Source: Propionibacterium sp. | GTDB taxonomy: Bacteria > Actinomycetota > Actinomycetes > Propionibacteriales > Propionibacteriaceae | Direction of reading: 5' to 3' | DNA: 64,000 bases | Assembly: GCA_022837595.1 (NCBI GenBank) | Contig: JALHFX010000008.1 | Location: 78,558-142,557, forward strand | Shown here: positions 46,753 to 55,169 of the stretch, piece by piece | Position numbering within the stretch: position 1 is the first letter of the stretch | How the letters are laid out: each line of letters starts with the position of its first letter | Translations under genes and position numbers: made by a program | The notes under the pieces: generated by a model | Seen by the model: only the letters and a program-made list of their open reading frames with translations | Database searches by the model: none | What the model was told of the DNA's origin: nothing

Positions 46753-47382
46753 TTATCGGCCGGTGATCGCATTGATCGCGTTGACAGCGCCTTCATGGGC
46801 CGCGTGAATATCGGATTCCGTGCCCGACATCCACAGCCGTCCGTACATTCCGACACTGTTCATTTGGTTAAGGAAAACTGGTGCGGCTTTCTCCGCCTCG
46901 TTGGCGGCGAGGGTGATGTAGGCTGCGGGCTCGACCTCGAGCACGAGCATTGTCTGGCCGCCCTCGATCATGGTGCCCAGGTTGTACCGGTTCAGTAGCT
47001 GCGCCTGGGCCGGGTGCACGTTTGTAACGATCTGCTCCGAAGCGATCTTCGGCAGCACGCGAGATTCGAGGGGCTGACCTAGAGCCTCCAAAACAATGTC
47101 GCCGGCGCGCAGTACCTCCGCTTGCGAATTCGAGTGCACCTCGAACATACCGAACTCTCGCTCGACCATCTGAGTTCCCGGCAGCACATCAACCGCTTTG
47201 AGAACCTTGTCCATCACGTCAAACACCCAGTTACCCGGGGACATCTCAATGTACAAACAGCTCATGCCCTCGATAGGAGGCGAGCCCATGGCCACCGCAC
47301 CGGCGAAAGCCGCGAACTGCGGTTGGATCCGGTCAAGGTGACAGAAGGCCCTGAGTTCAAGGTTGTCCGGCAGCATACCCAT
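46753..47382 (-). CDS. Tandem-BMC shell protein (BMC-T-like)
   Basis: 209 residues, long enough for two BMC domains. The C-terminal one is clear (NLGTMIEGGQTMLVLEVEPA to YGRLWMSGTESDIHAAHEGA). The N-terminal one is divergent (AFCHLDRIQPQFAAFAG to FEVHSNSQAEVLRAGDIVL). It is not EutL, which is separately present, and it is not a EutS-sized protein. The start is ATG 47382, with AGGAG eight bases upstream inside the end of eutJ. Probably a trimeric pseudohexagonal tile. A full-length paralogue is at 36571-37197. Confidence 0.82.
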   Translation of the reverse strand: MGMLPDNLELRAFCHLDRIQPQFAAFAGAVAMGSPPIEGMSCLYIEMSPGNWVFDVMDKVLKAVDVLPGTQMVEREFGMFEVHSNSQAEVLRAGDIVLEALGQPLESRVLPKIASEQIVTNVHPAQAQLLNRYNLGTMIEGGQTMLVLEVEPAAYITLAANEAEKAAPVFLNQMNSVGMYGRLWMSGTESDIHAAHEGAVNAINAITGR

Positions 47383-47383
47383 C

Positions 47384-48241
47384 TCAAGCACTCCTCTCAT
47401 CGGCGATAGTTGCCCCTTCGACGACGGGCCTGGCCCATTGAGCCACGCCCAAAGGCGTGACAAGCATCGGCTCCGGCGCGATCTCGGTCGGAATGCCGGT
47501 CACGGAGGCCATGACCTCCGCGAACCCGGGGAATGCGCTGGTACCGCCGACCATATGAATGCGTTCGACGCCCTGCCCGGCCACGGCATCACGGACGATA
47601 GTGGAAATCTTTTGCATGGTCGGACGCACCACAGGCAGCAATTCGATTTGCATATTCGGATCAATCTTGCGCGCCTCTGCCTCGGCGAACGGAAGGTTGT
47701 AGGCGCCCGAAATCACCAAAGACATGTGTGTTCCGCCGCTCGGTTGATCTGAGGTTGTGATTACCTTGCCGTCGCGGATGATTGCCACGCCGGTGGTGCC
47801 GCCACCAACGTCAACGACCGCGCCGTCACGCAGCCGCAGCACCGCATTTGCGGCTGTCGGCTCATCGACCACGGCAGTGCACTCTATGCCTACGCCTTCA
47901 AGCACATAATGATGTGCCCTGCTATCACTCGACGAAACGTTGGGCGGAATAGTCACGGTTGCGACGCTCAATTCGCGTCCAGTTGCCTTCTCGAGCCTGG
48001 CTTTTAAATTCCGCAGAACAGCTATCGCGCCTGCAAAATCCCAGACGATACCGTCACGAACGACATCGGCGGATTGCTTGGCCACTGCCAACGGCTTACC
48101 GTCATCATCGGTTATCGCGATGACCGTGAAGGCAGTGCCGAGGTCGACCCCGACCTTGATCGGTTTTGCAAGGTCGATACGAGCAGGTTTCGCCTCGCGA
48201 GCGGTTGCCTGACGCAGGATCTCGGCAATTGATAGGTTCAT
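47384..48241 (-). CDS. eutJ: EutJ chaperone-like protein
   Basis: 285 residues, actin/Hsp70-like nucleotide-binding fold: KVGVDLGTAFTVIAI, VTIPPNVSSSDSRAHH, DEPTAANAVLRLRDGAVVDVGGGTTGVAII and HMVGGTSAFPGFAEV. Known from eut operons as a putative chaperone of the lyase. The start overlaps the eutT stop (ATGA). A second intact copy lies at 37199-38038. Confidence 0.92.
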   Translation of the reverse strand: MNLSIAEILRQATAREAKPARIDLAKPIKVGVDLGTAFTVIAITDDDGKPLAVAKQSADVVRDGIVWDFAGAIAVLRNLKARLEKATGRELSVATVTIPPNVSSSDSRAHHYVLEGVGIECTAVVDEPTAANAVLRLRDGAVVDVGGGTTGVAIIRDGKVITTSDQPSGGTHMSLVISGAYNLPFAEAEARKIDPNMQIELLPVVRPTMQKISTIVRDAVAGQGVERIHMVGGTSAFPGFAEVMASVTGIPTEIAPEPMLVTPLGVAQWARPVVEGATIADERSA

Positions 48242-49023
48242 TTCTCCAGGCCTGCCTTCATCCGCAGCTGCAGGAAGTAGTAGGTACTGGATAGGCGATT
48301 GAAGGCGTGACAAATCGAGGCGCCCCATGCGGGTGCGGGGGTGCCGAAGGCTTCCATCGCGGTGATCTCAATCTCGCGAGACTTCGACCTGGCGATATTG
48401 AGCATGTGCTGCAACTTCGGCTCGTTCTCATCGATCGTCAAGTGGGGGATGCCCAAAGTTCCGGCCGGGTCATGGGTTGCATCGTGGATACGCTCCGCGT
48501 CCCAATTGACCAGCTCCAGCTCAGCAACAGTGCGGGCGTTATATTCCGCCGAGGTCAACTCACGACAATAGGCTGCGATTGTCCCCAAGTCAGCCGCGAG
48601 TGCTTCATTCCCCTCGTCCTTCGCCATCCACTGGATCAGCAGTGTCAGCGAATGCAATGAATCAACCTCGCCACGAAGTTTGATTCGCGGATGGGTCTTC
48701 AAAGCGAAGCTGTGCGAGTCGAGCTGGGTCATCTCGGACGGCTTCTTCTTCAACGGGGTCCCGCAGGTGATGCAAGCAGGTAACTCACCCGCGAAGTTGA
48801 CCGGGAAGACCGACGGTTTATTCCAGTCTTCGTGGTGATGGTGCCCAATGGTGTCGGTGGTCTCCGTCTCACCCTGCACTGCGGGGTCAACAAGCTCCAA
48901 CGACCACTGCTTCACGAAATCGGCTGCTGACGGCGATAGTCTCGCCCCTTTAGGTACTTCAACCCGAGCGCCCGGCTCAGGCCTACGCAACTGGTCACGC
49001 AGCTCCGCTTCAGTAACGTACAT
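48238..49023 (-). CDS. eutT: Ethanolamine-utilisation cobalamin adenosyltransferase
   Basis: 261 residues. It makes adenosylcobalamin, the cofactor of EutBC, from cob(I)alamin and ATP. An N-terminal segment (YVTEAELRDQLRRP) precedes a His-rich loop and the metal-binding pair ACITCG. The helical ATP:corrinoid adenosyltransferase-like domain follows (THPRIKLRGEVDSLHSL ... AFNRLSSTYYFLQLRMKAG). The ATG at 49023 overlaps the eutQ stop as TGATG. Length normal. Confidence 0.93.
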   Translation of the reverse strand: MYVTEAELRDQLRRPEPGARVEVPKGARLSPSAADFVKQWSLELVDPAVQGETETTDTIGHHHHEDWNKPSVFPVNFAGELPACITCGTPLKKKPSEMTQLDSHSFALKTHPRIKLRGEVDSLHSLTLLIQWMAKDEGNEALAADLGTIAAYCRELTSAEYNARTVAELELVNWDAERIHDATHDPAGTLGIPHLTIDENEPKLQHMLNIARSKSREIEITAMEAFGTPAPAWGASICHAFNRLSSTYYFLQLRMKAGLEK

Positions 49024-49655
49024 CAGATCTGGTCCTCCCACTCAGCGGGGAAGGTCATGTAAGCGAACTTCGCCCAACTTGGGGTGCTGAAGGTGACTGG
49101 AGTTCCATTCGGAATGAAGAGTATGTCGCCCGGGCGCCCCACCTTCACGCCGGTGGGTGTGCCCAGATGCAGCTCCCCTTCGAGAATGACTTGCACCTCG
49201 TCGTAGGTCAGGGTCCACGGAAATGAGCCCTTGGTTATTGACATGTAGCCGACGGCAACGGGGGCTCCGTCACTCGCGTCGACCACCTCAGCCGTCCTGA
49301 CATCCATTCCCTCCGGTGGACCGGGATAGGCGAACCGCTTGCTTACCGCATCGCGCATGGTCGCGTGCTTAACTGGCTTGGCGGCGGTGGGGGCGGCAGA
49401 TTCGCCGTCCCCACGCGAGCCCAGCAGCGAGGCCACGACCGCGCGAATGCGCCCAGCTAGTTCGTCCGAACCGATGTCCTGAGTTCTCGAGTTGGCAACC
49501 GTACCCGGTGCGGGTTCGCCTCGTTCAATGACCACATGCATCTCGGCGGCCACGTCCTTCGCCAGCGGCGTGACGATAGCGTCAGCAGGTACTGATAAGA
49601 CACCGCTTGATGCAGCTCTCTCAACATCTGCTGCGGATATGACAATCTTGGCCAT
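49023..49655 (-). CDS. eutQ: EutQ cupin protein
   Basis: 210 residues. An N-terminal small domain (residues 1-42) is followed by a linker with DELAGRIRAVVASLLGS (65-80), an encapsulation-like helix. The C-terminal cupin spans about 100-210 (GYMSITKGSFPWTLTYDEVQVILEGEL, GRPGDILFIPNGTPVTF). EutQ has been reported to have acetate kinase activity in Salmonella; with Pta it would close the acetyl-phosphate branch. The cupin metal ligands are only partly kept (Tyr-Asp-Glu-Val), as usual for EutQ. Confidence 0.9.
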   Translation of the reverse strand: MAKIVISAADVERAASSGVLSVPADAIVTPLAKDVAAEMHVVIERGEPAPGTVANSRTQDIGSDELAGRIRAVVASLLGSRGDGESAAPTAAKPVKHATMRDAVSKRFAYPGPPEGMDVRTAEVVDASDGAPVAVGYMSITKGSFPWTLTYDEVQVILEGELHLGTPTGVKVGRPGDILFIPNGTPVTFSTPSWAKFAYMTFPAEWEDQI

Positions 49656-49740
49656 AGTGCATCACTTTCGAACGTACGCAGTCGGATTCTTAGCTCGAGA
49701 AAGGCTCCGCATCTGATTCAGATCAGTCGCGGCGCAGTCA

Positions 49741-49759
49741 AGGAGCCTGCTCGGCTCCT
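49741..49759 (-). terminator. Small hairpin between BMC-H and eutQ
   Basis: AGGAGCC-tgctc-GGCTCCT, a 7-bp perfect stem in the 120-base gap between the shell gene stop and eutQ. Without a T-run it is more likely a partial terminator or an mRNA-processing element that would favour shell protein over downstream genes. Confidence 0.4.
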
Positions 49760-49774
49760 CGCATTGCTGCCCGA

Positions 49775-50242
49775 TCAGTCAATAGCGGGACGCCGAGGCA
49801 AGATAATCTCGACATCGCCGTGCGGACGCGGAATCACGTGAACCGAAATCAGCTCGCCGACACGGGCGGCAGCAGCCGCACCAGCATCGGTCGCAGCCTT
49901 TACCGCACCGACATCGCCACGAACCATCACGGTCACATAGGCGGCACCGATCTGTTCCTTGCCGATCAGCTTGACGTTGGCGGCTTTGACCATCGCATCG
50001 GCGGCCTCGATGGAACCGATGAGACCCTTGGTCTCGACCATGCCGAGCGCGATCATGTTGACATCAGCCATGGAATTACTCCTTCTAGTGTTTGCTGCTC
50101 TGTTTCCGGTGTTGGTGGGTTCTGGGGACTTGGCGGAAGCCTCGACCCGTTCTTCTGTGGCCTGTTCAGTTGTTTTGGTTGGTTCTTGTACCGCCTCGGT
50201 CTTACGTGGGCGCGGACCCGGTTTACCTTGAGATTCAGCCAT
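49775..50242 (-). CDS. eutM: BMC-H hexameric shell protein with N-terminal extension and internal start (EutM type)
   Basis: Two in-frame ATGs each have a strong ribosome site: AGGAGG before 50242 (155 residues) and AGAAGGAGT before 50071 (98 residues). The short form is a complete single BMC domain ending RPHGDVEIILP. The long form adds 57 polar residues rich in Lys, Glu, Thr and Pro (starts MAESQGKPGPRPRKTEAVQ) with no stop in between. The pore loop is I41-G-A-A-Y where EutM/PduA have I-G-S-G. It builds the facets of the compartment. A near-identical short-form copy is at 38789-39082. Confidence 0.92.
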   Translation of the reverse strand: MAESQGKPGPRPRKTEAVQEPTKTTEQATEERVEASAKSPEPTNTGNRAANTRRSNSMADVNMIALGMVETKGLIGSIEAADAMVKAANVKLIGKEQIGAAYVTVMVRGDVGAVKAATDAGAAAAARVGELISVHVIPRPHGDVEIILPRRPAID

Positions 50243-50261
50243 CGGCTACCTCCTCATCACG

Positions 50262-51803
<1,542 letters not shown>

Positions 51804-51835
51804 CGGTTCACTCCTTGTGATGAATAGTTCGCGGT

Positions 51836-52492
51836 TCAGTATTTCTTCGGGGCTGCTGCCACATCCAAGACGCCGTCTTGGAAAGCGGCACTGGCAGCCC
51901 GGCAAGCACTCTGGGTTCCGGTAAGGATGCCTCCCGAAAAGTTCGTTTCGCTCGGCGGTTCGAAGTACGCACACATCTGGACGTCTGCGGCCTTCATGGC
52001 CAAGTCGAGTGCAATCGTTGATTCCAGGGGCGGGGCGATCAGGTACGCTATCGGCTCACCACGTTGGACACCGGCCTCGGACGACAGGTACGAACCAGTA
52101 CTGCTGATCAGATGCGGGAAGAAGAGCAGTTCACCGGCCTCGTCAGCGGTGTAGAACCAAGCTTCGTTCTCGCAATAGTCGATGCAGGCATCAACGCCAG
52201 AACGAACTTCAGACGGGCTTGGGCCAGCGAGAAAGCCGATAACCTCGCCCGACAGTGGGCCGGAGGGGTAGTCCGAGCCTGCATAGAAGCTGCTTGCATA
52301 GATGACATCGACCTCGGCGAATTTGGTCGCCGCGTCGAGCGCCACGTATAGCGAGTCGTCCAACGTGCAAGTGATGACGCCCAGCGCCCTATGCTCGGGG
52401 CCAAGCCCGAGTTTCTCAGCGAAGCCCCGGTCAACACTCGGAATGATTCGAGTGGCCAGTATCTCTGGCTTAACCGGTTCAAGTATTCCCAC
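51836..52492 (-). CDS. eutL: EutL trimeric shell protein (tandem BMC)
   Basis: 218 residues, the usual EutL length. Two circularly permuted BMC domains: the first from ILEPVKPEILATRIIPSVDRGFAEKLGL to ADEAGELLFFPHLISSTG, the second ending DLAMKAADVQM, YFEPPSETNFSGGILTGTQSAC. EutL forms pseudohexameric trimers with a gated pore. The start is GTG 52492, by comparison with the ATG of the remnant at 39844; an ATG at 52513 would add seven residues. Confidence 0.95.
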   Translation of the reverse strand: MGILEPVKPEILATRIIPSVDRGFAEKLGLGPEHRALGVITCTLDDSLYVALDAATKFAEVDVIYASSFYAGSDYPSGPLSGEVIGFLAGPSPSEVRSGVDACIDYCENEAWFYTADEAGELLFFPHLISSTGSYLSSEAGVQRGEPIAYLIAPPLESTIALDLAMKAADVQMCAYFEPPSETNFSGGILTGTQSACRAASAAFQDGVLDVAAAPKKY

Positions 52493-52551
52493 GTTGTGGC
52501 CTTTCTCCCTCAAACGTTGAAGGCGCTCCTGCGACGGCTATTGCGTTTCCG

Positions 52552-52842
52552 TCAGCTCTTTCGGAATGTCGTTGTGCCGTCGACTTCCAAAGAATCGAGA
52601 ATCCCCATGATCACTGCGTCCACAGGCGCATCCACGGTCATGGGTGTGAATCTTCCGGCGCTGCCCTGGCTGATCAAGACCAGTTCACCGTGGCCCGCTC
52701 CGACGGCATCGATCGCGACAAACGGTTTACCGGTCATCTCATCCGAAACGCTGGTTTCGCAGACAATGAGCAATTTTCGTCCCACTAGGATGTCGGCTTT
52801 AACTGTGGAAACGGCCGATCCGATAACGCGCGCAATAAGCAT
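52552..52842 (-). CDS. eutN: EutN/CcmL-type pentameric vertex protein
   Basis: 96 residues. MLIARVIGSAVSTVKA ... GRKLLIVCETS ... FVAIDAVGAGHGELVLISQGSAGR is the BMC-P fold that closes the vertices of the shell. No second copy exists near the decayed operon, so both shell sets would depend on this single vertex gene. It follows the iron alcohol dehydrogenase after a hairpin and precedes eutL. Confidence 0.95.
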   Translation of the reverse strand: MLIARVIGSAVSTVKADILVGRKLLIVCETSVSDEMTGKPFVAIDAVGAGHGELVLISQGSAGRFTPMTVDAPVDAVIMGILDSLEVDGTTTFRKS

Positions 52843-52960
52843 TTTGGTCAGCTCACGCAACCCATCTGATCCACGATGTCCATGTTCTCCCCTTCGAGTA
52901 ACAAAACGACTTCCCGATGTTCGCCGACGCTTCCCCATTTGCCTGATCTGGGGGGGGGAT

Positions 52961-53001
52961 GAGCCCCCGGATGGCTCCAGCAACTTTCCATCCGGGAGCT
53001 C
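52961..53001 (-). terminator. Long hairpin between the alcohol dehydrogenase and eutN
   Basis: GAGCCCCCGGATGG (52961-52974) and CCATCCGGGAGCTC (52988-53001) pair with one mismatch around a 13-base loop, five bases beyond the dehydrogenase stop. On the minus strand it is followed by a run of C rather than T. It may attenuate transcription from the upstream gene set into the shell operon, or stabilise the mRNA end. Confidence 0.55.
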
Positions 53002-53005
53002 AAGC

Positions 53006-54175
53006 TCAGCGGTAAGAGGCTTCCAGAAGCTCGACGATCTCTTCCTTCGACATCACGTAACGATCCCAATCGATCTCGGTGACGTCGACGGTAACGTCGG
53101 CAATCTTCTGGAACTGAGCCGGGTCGATGCCAAAGTCCGACATCTTGAGTTGATCGGCCCCGGTGATGGCCATCACCTTGTCCAAAGCACGGCAGAACGC
53201 GGTGCCCGGCTGTGACGGATCGGCCGGCGTCCCGAGCATCTCGCCCATCTCATCGAAGAACTCAGGGAAGTGCTTGGTGTAGCGCTTGTAGAACTCCTTG
53301 GCAATGAAGATCAGAGTCGCACCATGCGCGACCTTCGGGAAGACGCCACCCATCGACTGAGCAATGATGTGGTGCGTGGTCACGAAGTCGAGACCCATCG
53401 AGTAGCCACCGAGAATATTGGCTGCGTACGACATATTGGTGCGCGCTTCAAGATCGGAACCATCTTCAAGCACCTTCGGCAACCACTGGTAAGCGGTCTT
53501 GAAGCCGTCAACGGAGTAGAGATCCAGCAATCGATTGCGGTGATTGTTGGTCATATAGCATTCCGCATTGTGGAAGAAGGCATCGAAGCCCTGGTACATG
53601 GTCTGCGACTTCGGCAGCGACAACATCAGCTCGGGATCGATGATCGACAACGTCGGGAAGAGCGCATCTACGGTGAAGTCAAGCTTCTCAGCGGTCTCCA
53701 ACTTGGTGATAACGCAGTACTGGTCTACTTCGGTGCCGGTACCGCAGGTGGTGCCGACGGTAACGATCGGGGATGCGCCGGTGACTTCCTTGCGGCCGCC
53801 GGTGCCGGTACTTGCGTAATCCCAAAGCTCGCCGCCCAACTTGTGGACGAGCGCGACAGCCTTGGCAGTGTCAATACTCGATCCCCCGCCGAGTCCGAAG
53901 AAGAAGTCGCAACCTTCGCGGTTGGCAATCTCAACGGCCTCCATGACCGACTCGCGGCTGGGGTTCGGGTACACCTTGTCGTAAATGACGGTCTCGACAC
54001 CGTTCTGGGCGAGCAAGTCGAGCACTTGATCCTGAATGCCGAGGGTCTTCATCAGGCCATCGGCAGTCACACAGACCAGAGCCTTCTTTCCGGGGAGCTT
54101 GGCGGTTGCCAACTCCTTCAGCCGTCCGGCACCGAAGATGATGCGGGTCGGCAGGTAGGTATCAACTGTGAACAC
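53006..54175 (-). CDS. Iron-containing alcohol dehydrogenase (EutG-like position)
   Basis: 389 residues, group III Fe-ADH. The NAD-binding GLGGGSSIDTAKAVAL and PIVTVGTTCGTGTEVD are clear. Iron-ligand segments are GFDAFFHNAECY, THHIIAQSMGG and AHGATLIF. In THHIIAQ the position that is usually a second His (HxxxH) is Gln. It probably reduces the pathway aldehyde to alcohol and so regenerates NAD+ for EutE. GTG 54175 has AAGGAGG upstream. It lies between the lyase gene and eutN. Confidence 0.9.
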   Translation of the reverse strand: MFTVDTYLPTRIIFGAGRLKELATAKLPGKKALVCVTADGLMKTLGIQDQVLDLLAQNGVETVIYDKVYPNPSRESVMEAVEIANREGCDFFFGLGGGSSIDTAKAVALVHKLGGELWDYASTGTGGRKEVTGASPIVTVGTTCGTGTEVDQYCVITKLETAEKLDFTVDALFPTLSIIDPELMLSLPKSQTMYQGFDAFFHNAECYMTNNHRNRLLDLYSVDGFKTAYQWLPKVLEDGSDLEARTNMSYAANILGGYSMGLDFVTTHHIIAQSMGGVFPKVAHGATLIFIAKEFYKRYTKHFPEFFDEMGEMLGTPADPSQPGTAFCRALDKVMAITGADQLKMSDFGIDPAQFQKIADVTVDVTEIDWDRYVMSKEEIVELLEASYR

Positions 54176-54245
54176 GAATCCTCCTTGATCCGAGAAGCAG
54201 GCCCGGCAGATCGGGTAGGCCGACCGCGCCCGCTTCATCGACTTC

Positions 54246-55127
54246 TTACTTGAGACCGTCCAGGGCAGCCTTCAATACGGCAGTGTCTTCAGCGCTCAGC
54301 GGGGAGAGTGGCTGACGCGGAACCCCAACGTCTAGACCCTGCAGGGCGCAGCCGGCCTTGATTGCCGGGATGAAGGCGGTGCGGAACATCGCATCGAGGA
54401 CTGGATAGAGCTTGCCCCATTCGTCCAGCGCAGTCTTGAGATCGCCCTCCTTGATGAGCTTGGTGACGCGCACCAGCTCCTTGGGAACGACATTCCCGGC
54501 ACCGGCGAGAATGCCCTTCGCGCCCTCGACCAGTGCGCTGTACAGATAGACATCCCAGCCGATGTAGGTGTCGATCACGTCGCCATGCTCGCGGATCAGA
54601 CGCAGAGCCTGCTCGTAATCAGCGCTGGAGTCCTTGATGTACTTGACGTTCGGGATCTCGGTGGCGAGCTTGCGCACGGTCTCCGGGTCCAGATTCACAC
54701 CGGTAGCCCCCGGAATGTTGTACAGCATGATCGGCAGATCAGTGACCTCGGCAACGTCGGCAATGTAGCGACAGGTCTCGTCGATCGTGATGGGTTCGTA
54801 GAAGGGTGTCACCAACATGATTACGTCGGCGCCGGCTTTGTCGGCAGCCTTGGTGAGCTTGATCGCCTGAGCAGTACTGCAAGCACCGGTCTGAGCGATA
54901 ACCGGAACTCGCCCGGCGTTGTGTTCGATGATGACATCGACCAACTGCAGACGCTCTTCGTGACTCATCGTTCCGACTTCACCGGTGGATCCAGCTGCGA
55001 CGATCCCGTCTACGCCACCGTTAATCGATCGATCCACAACAGCTTTCAGGACGGGGACGTCAATCTCGTTGTCAGCGTTGAAAGGGGTGGTGAGCGCGGT
55101 CAGGACACCGCTCATTTCCTTGGCCAT
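54246..55127 (-). CDS. Dihydrodipicolinate synthase/N-acetylneuraminate lyase-family aldolase
   Basis: 293 residues, class I aldolase TIM barrel. The pyruvate-binding GSTGEVGTMSHEER, the catalytic Tyr in MLYNIPGATGVNL and the Schiff-base Lys in VKYIKDSSADYEQAL are all in place. The family makes or splits 2-keto acids, usually with pyruvate as one partner. True DapA is possible, but the position between an amine oxidase and an aldehyde-reducing enzyme next to shell genes points to a catabolic lyase releasing an aldehyde. That is inference. ATG 55127; a GTG at 55154 is an alternative. Confidence 0.85.
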   Translation of the reverse strand: MAKEMSGVLTALTTPFNADNEIDVPVLKAVVDRSINGGVDGIVAAGSTGEVGTMSHEERLQLVDVIIEHNAGRVPVIAQTGACSTAQAIKLTKAADKAGADVIMLVTPFYEPITIDETCRYIADVAEVTDLPIMLYNIPGATGVNLDPETVRKLATEIPNVKYIKDSSADYEQALRLIREHGDVIDTYIGWDVYLYSALVEGAKGILAGAGNVVPKELVRVTKLIKEGDLKTALDEWGKLYPVLDAMFRTAFIPAIKAGCALQGLDVGVPRQPLSPLSAEDTAVLKAALDGLK

Positions 55128-55169
55128 TGGTTTTCTTACTCCTCTTGATTTCACTACTTCTGAATTTCG

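Noticed and set aside
53270..54253. 327-codon plus-strand frame opposite the iron alcohol dehydrogenase
   Set aside because: Shadow frame; the dehydrogenase motifs on the other strand are decisive.
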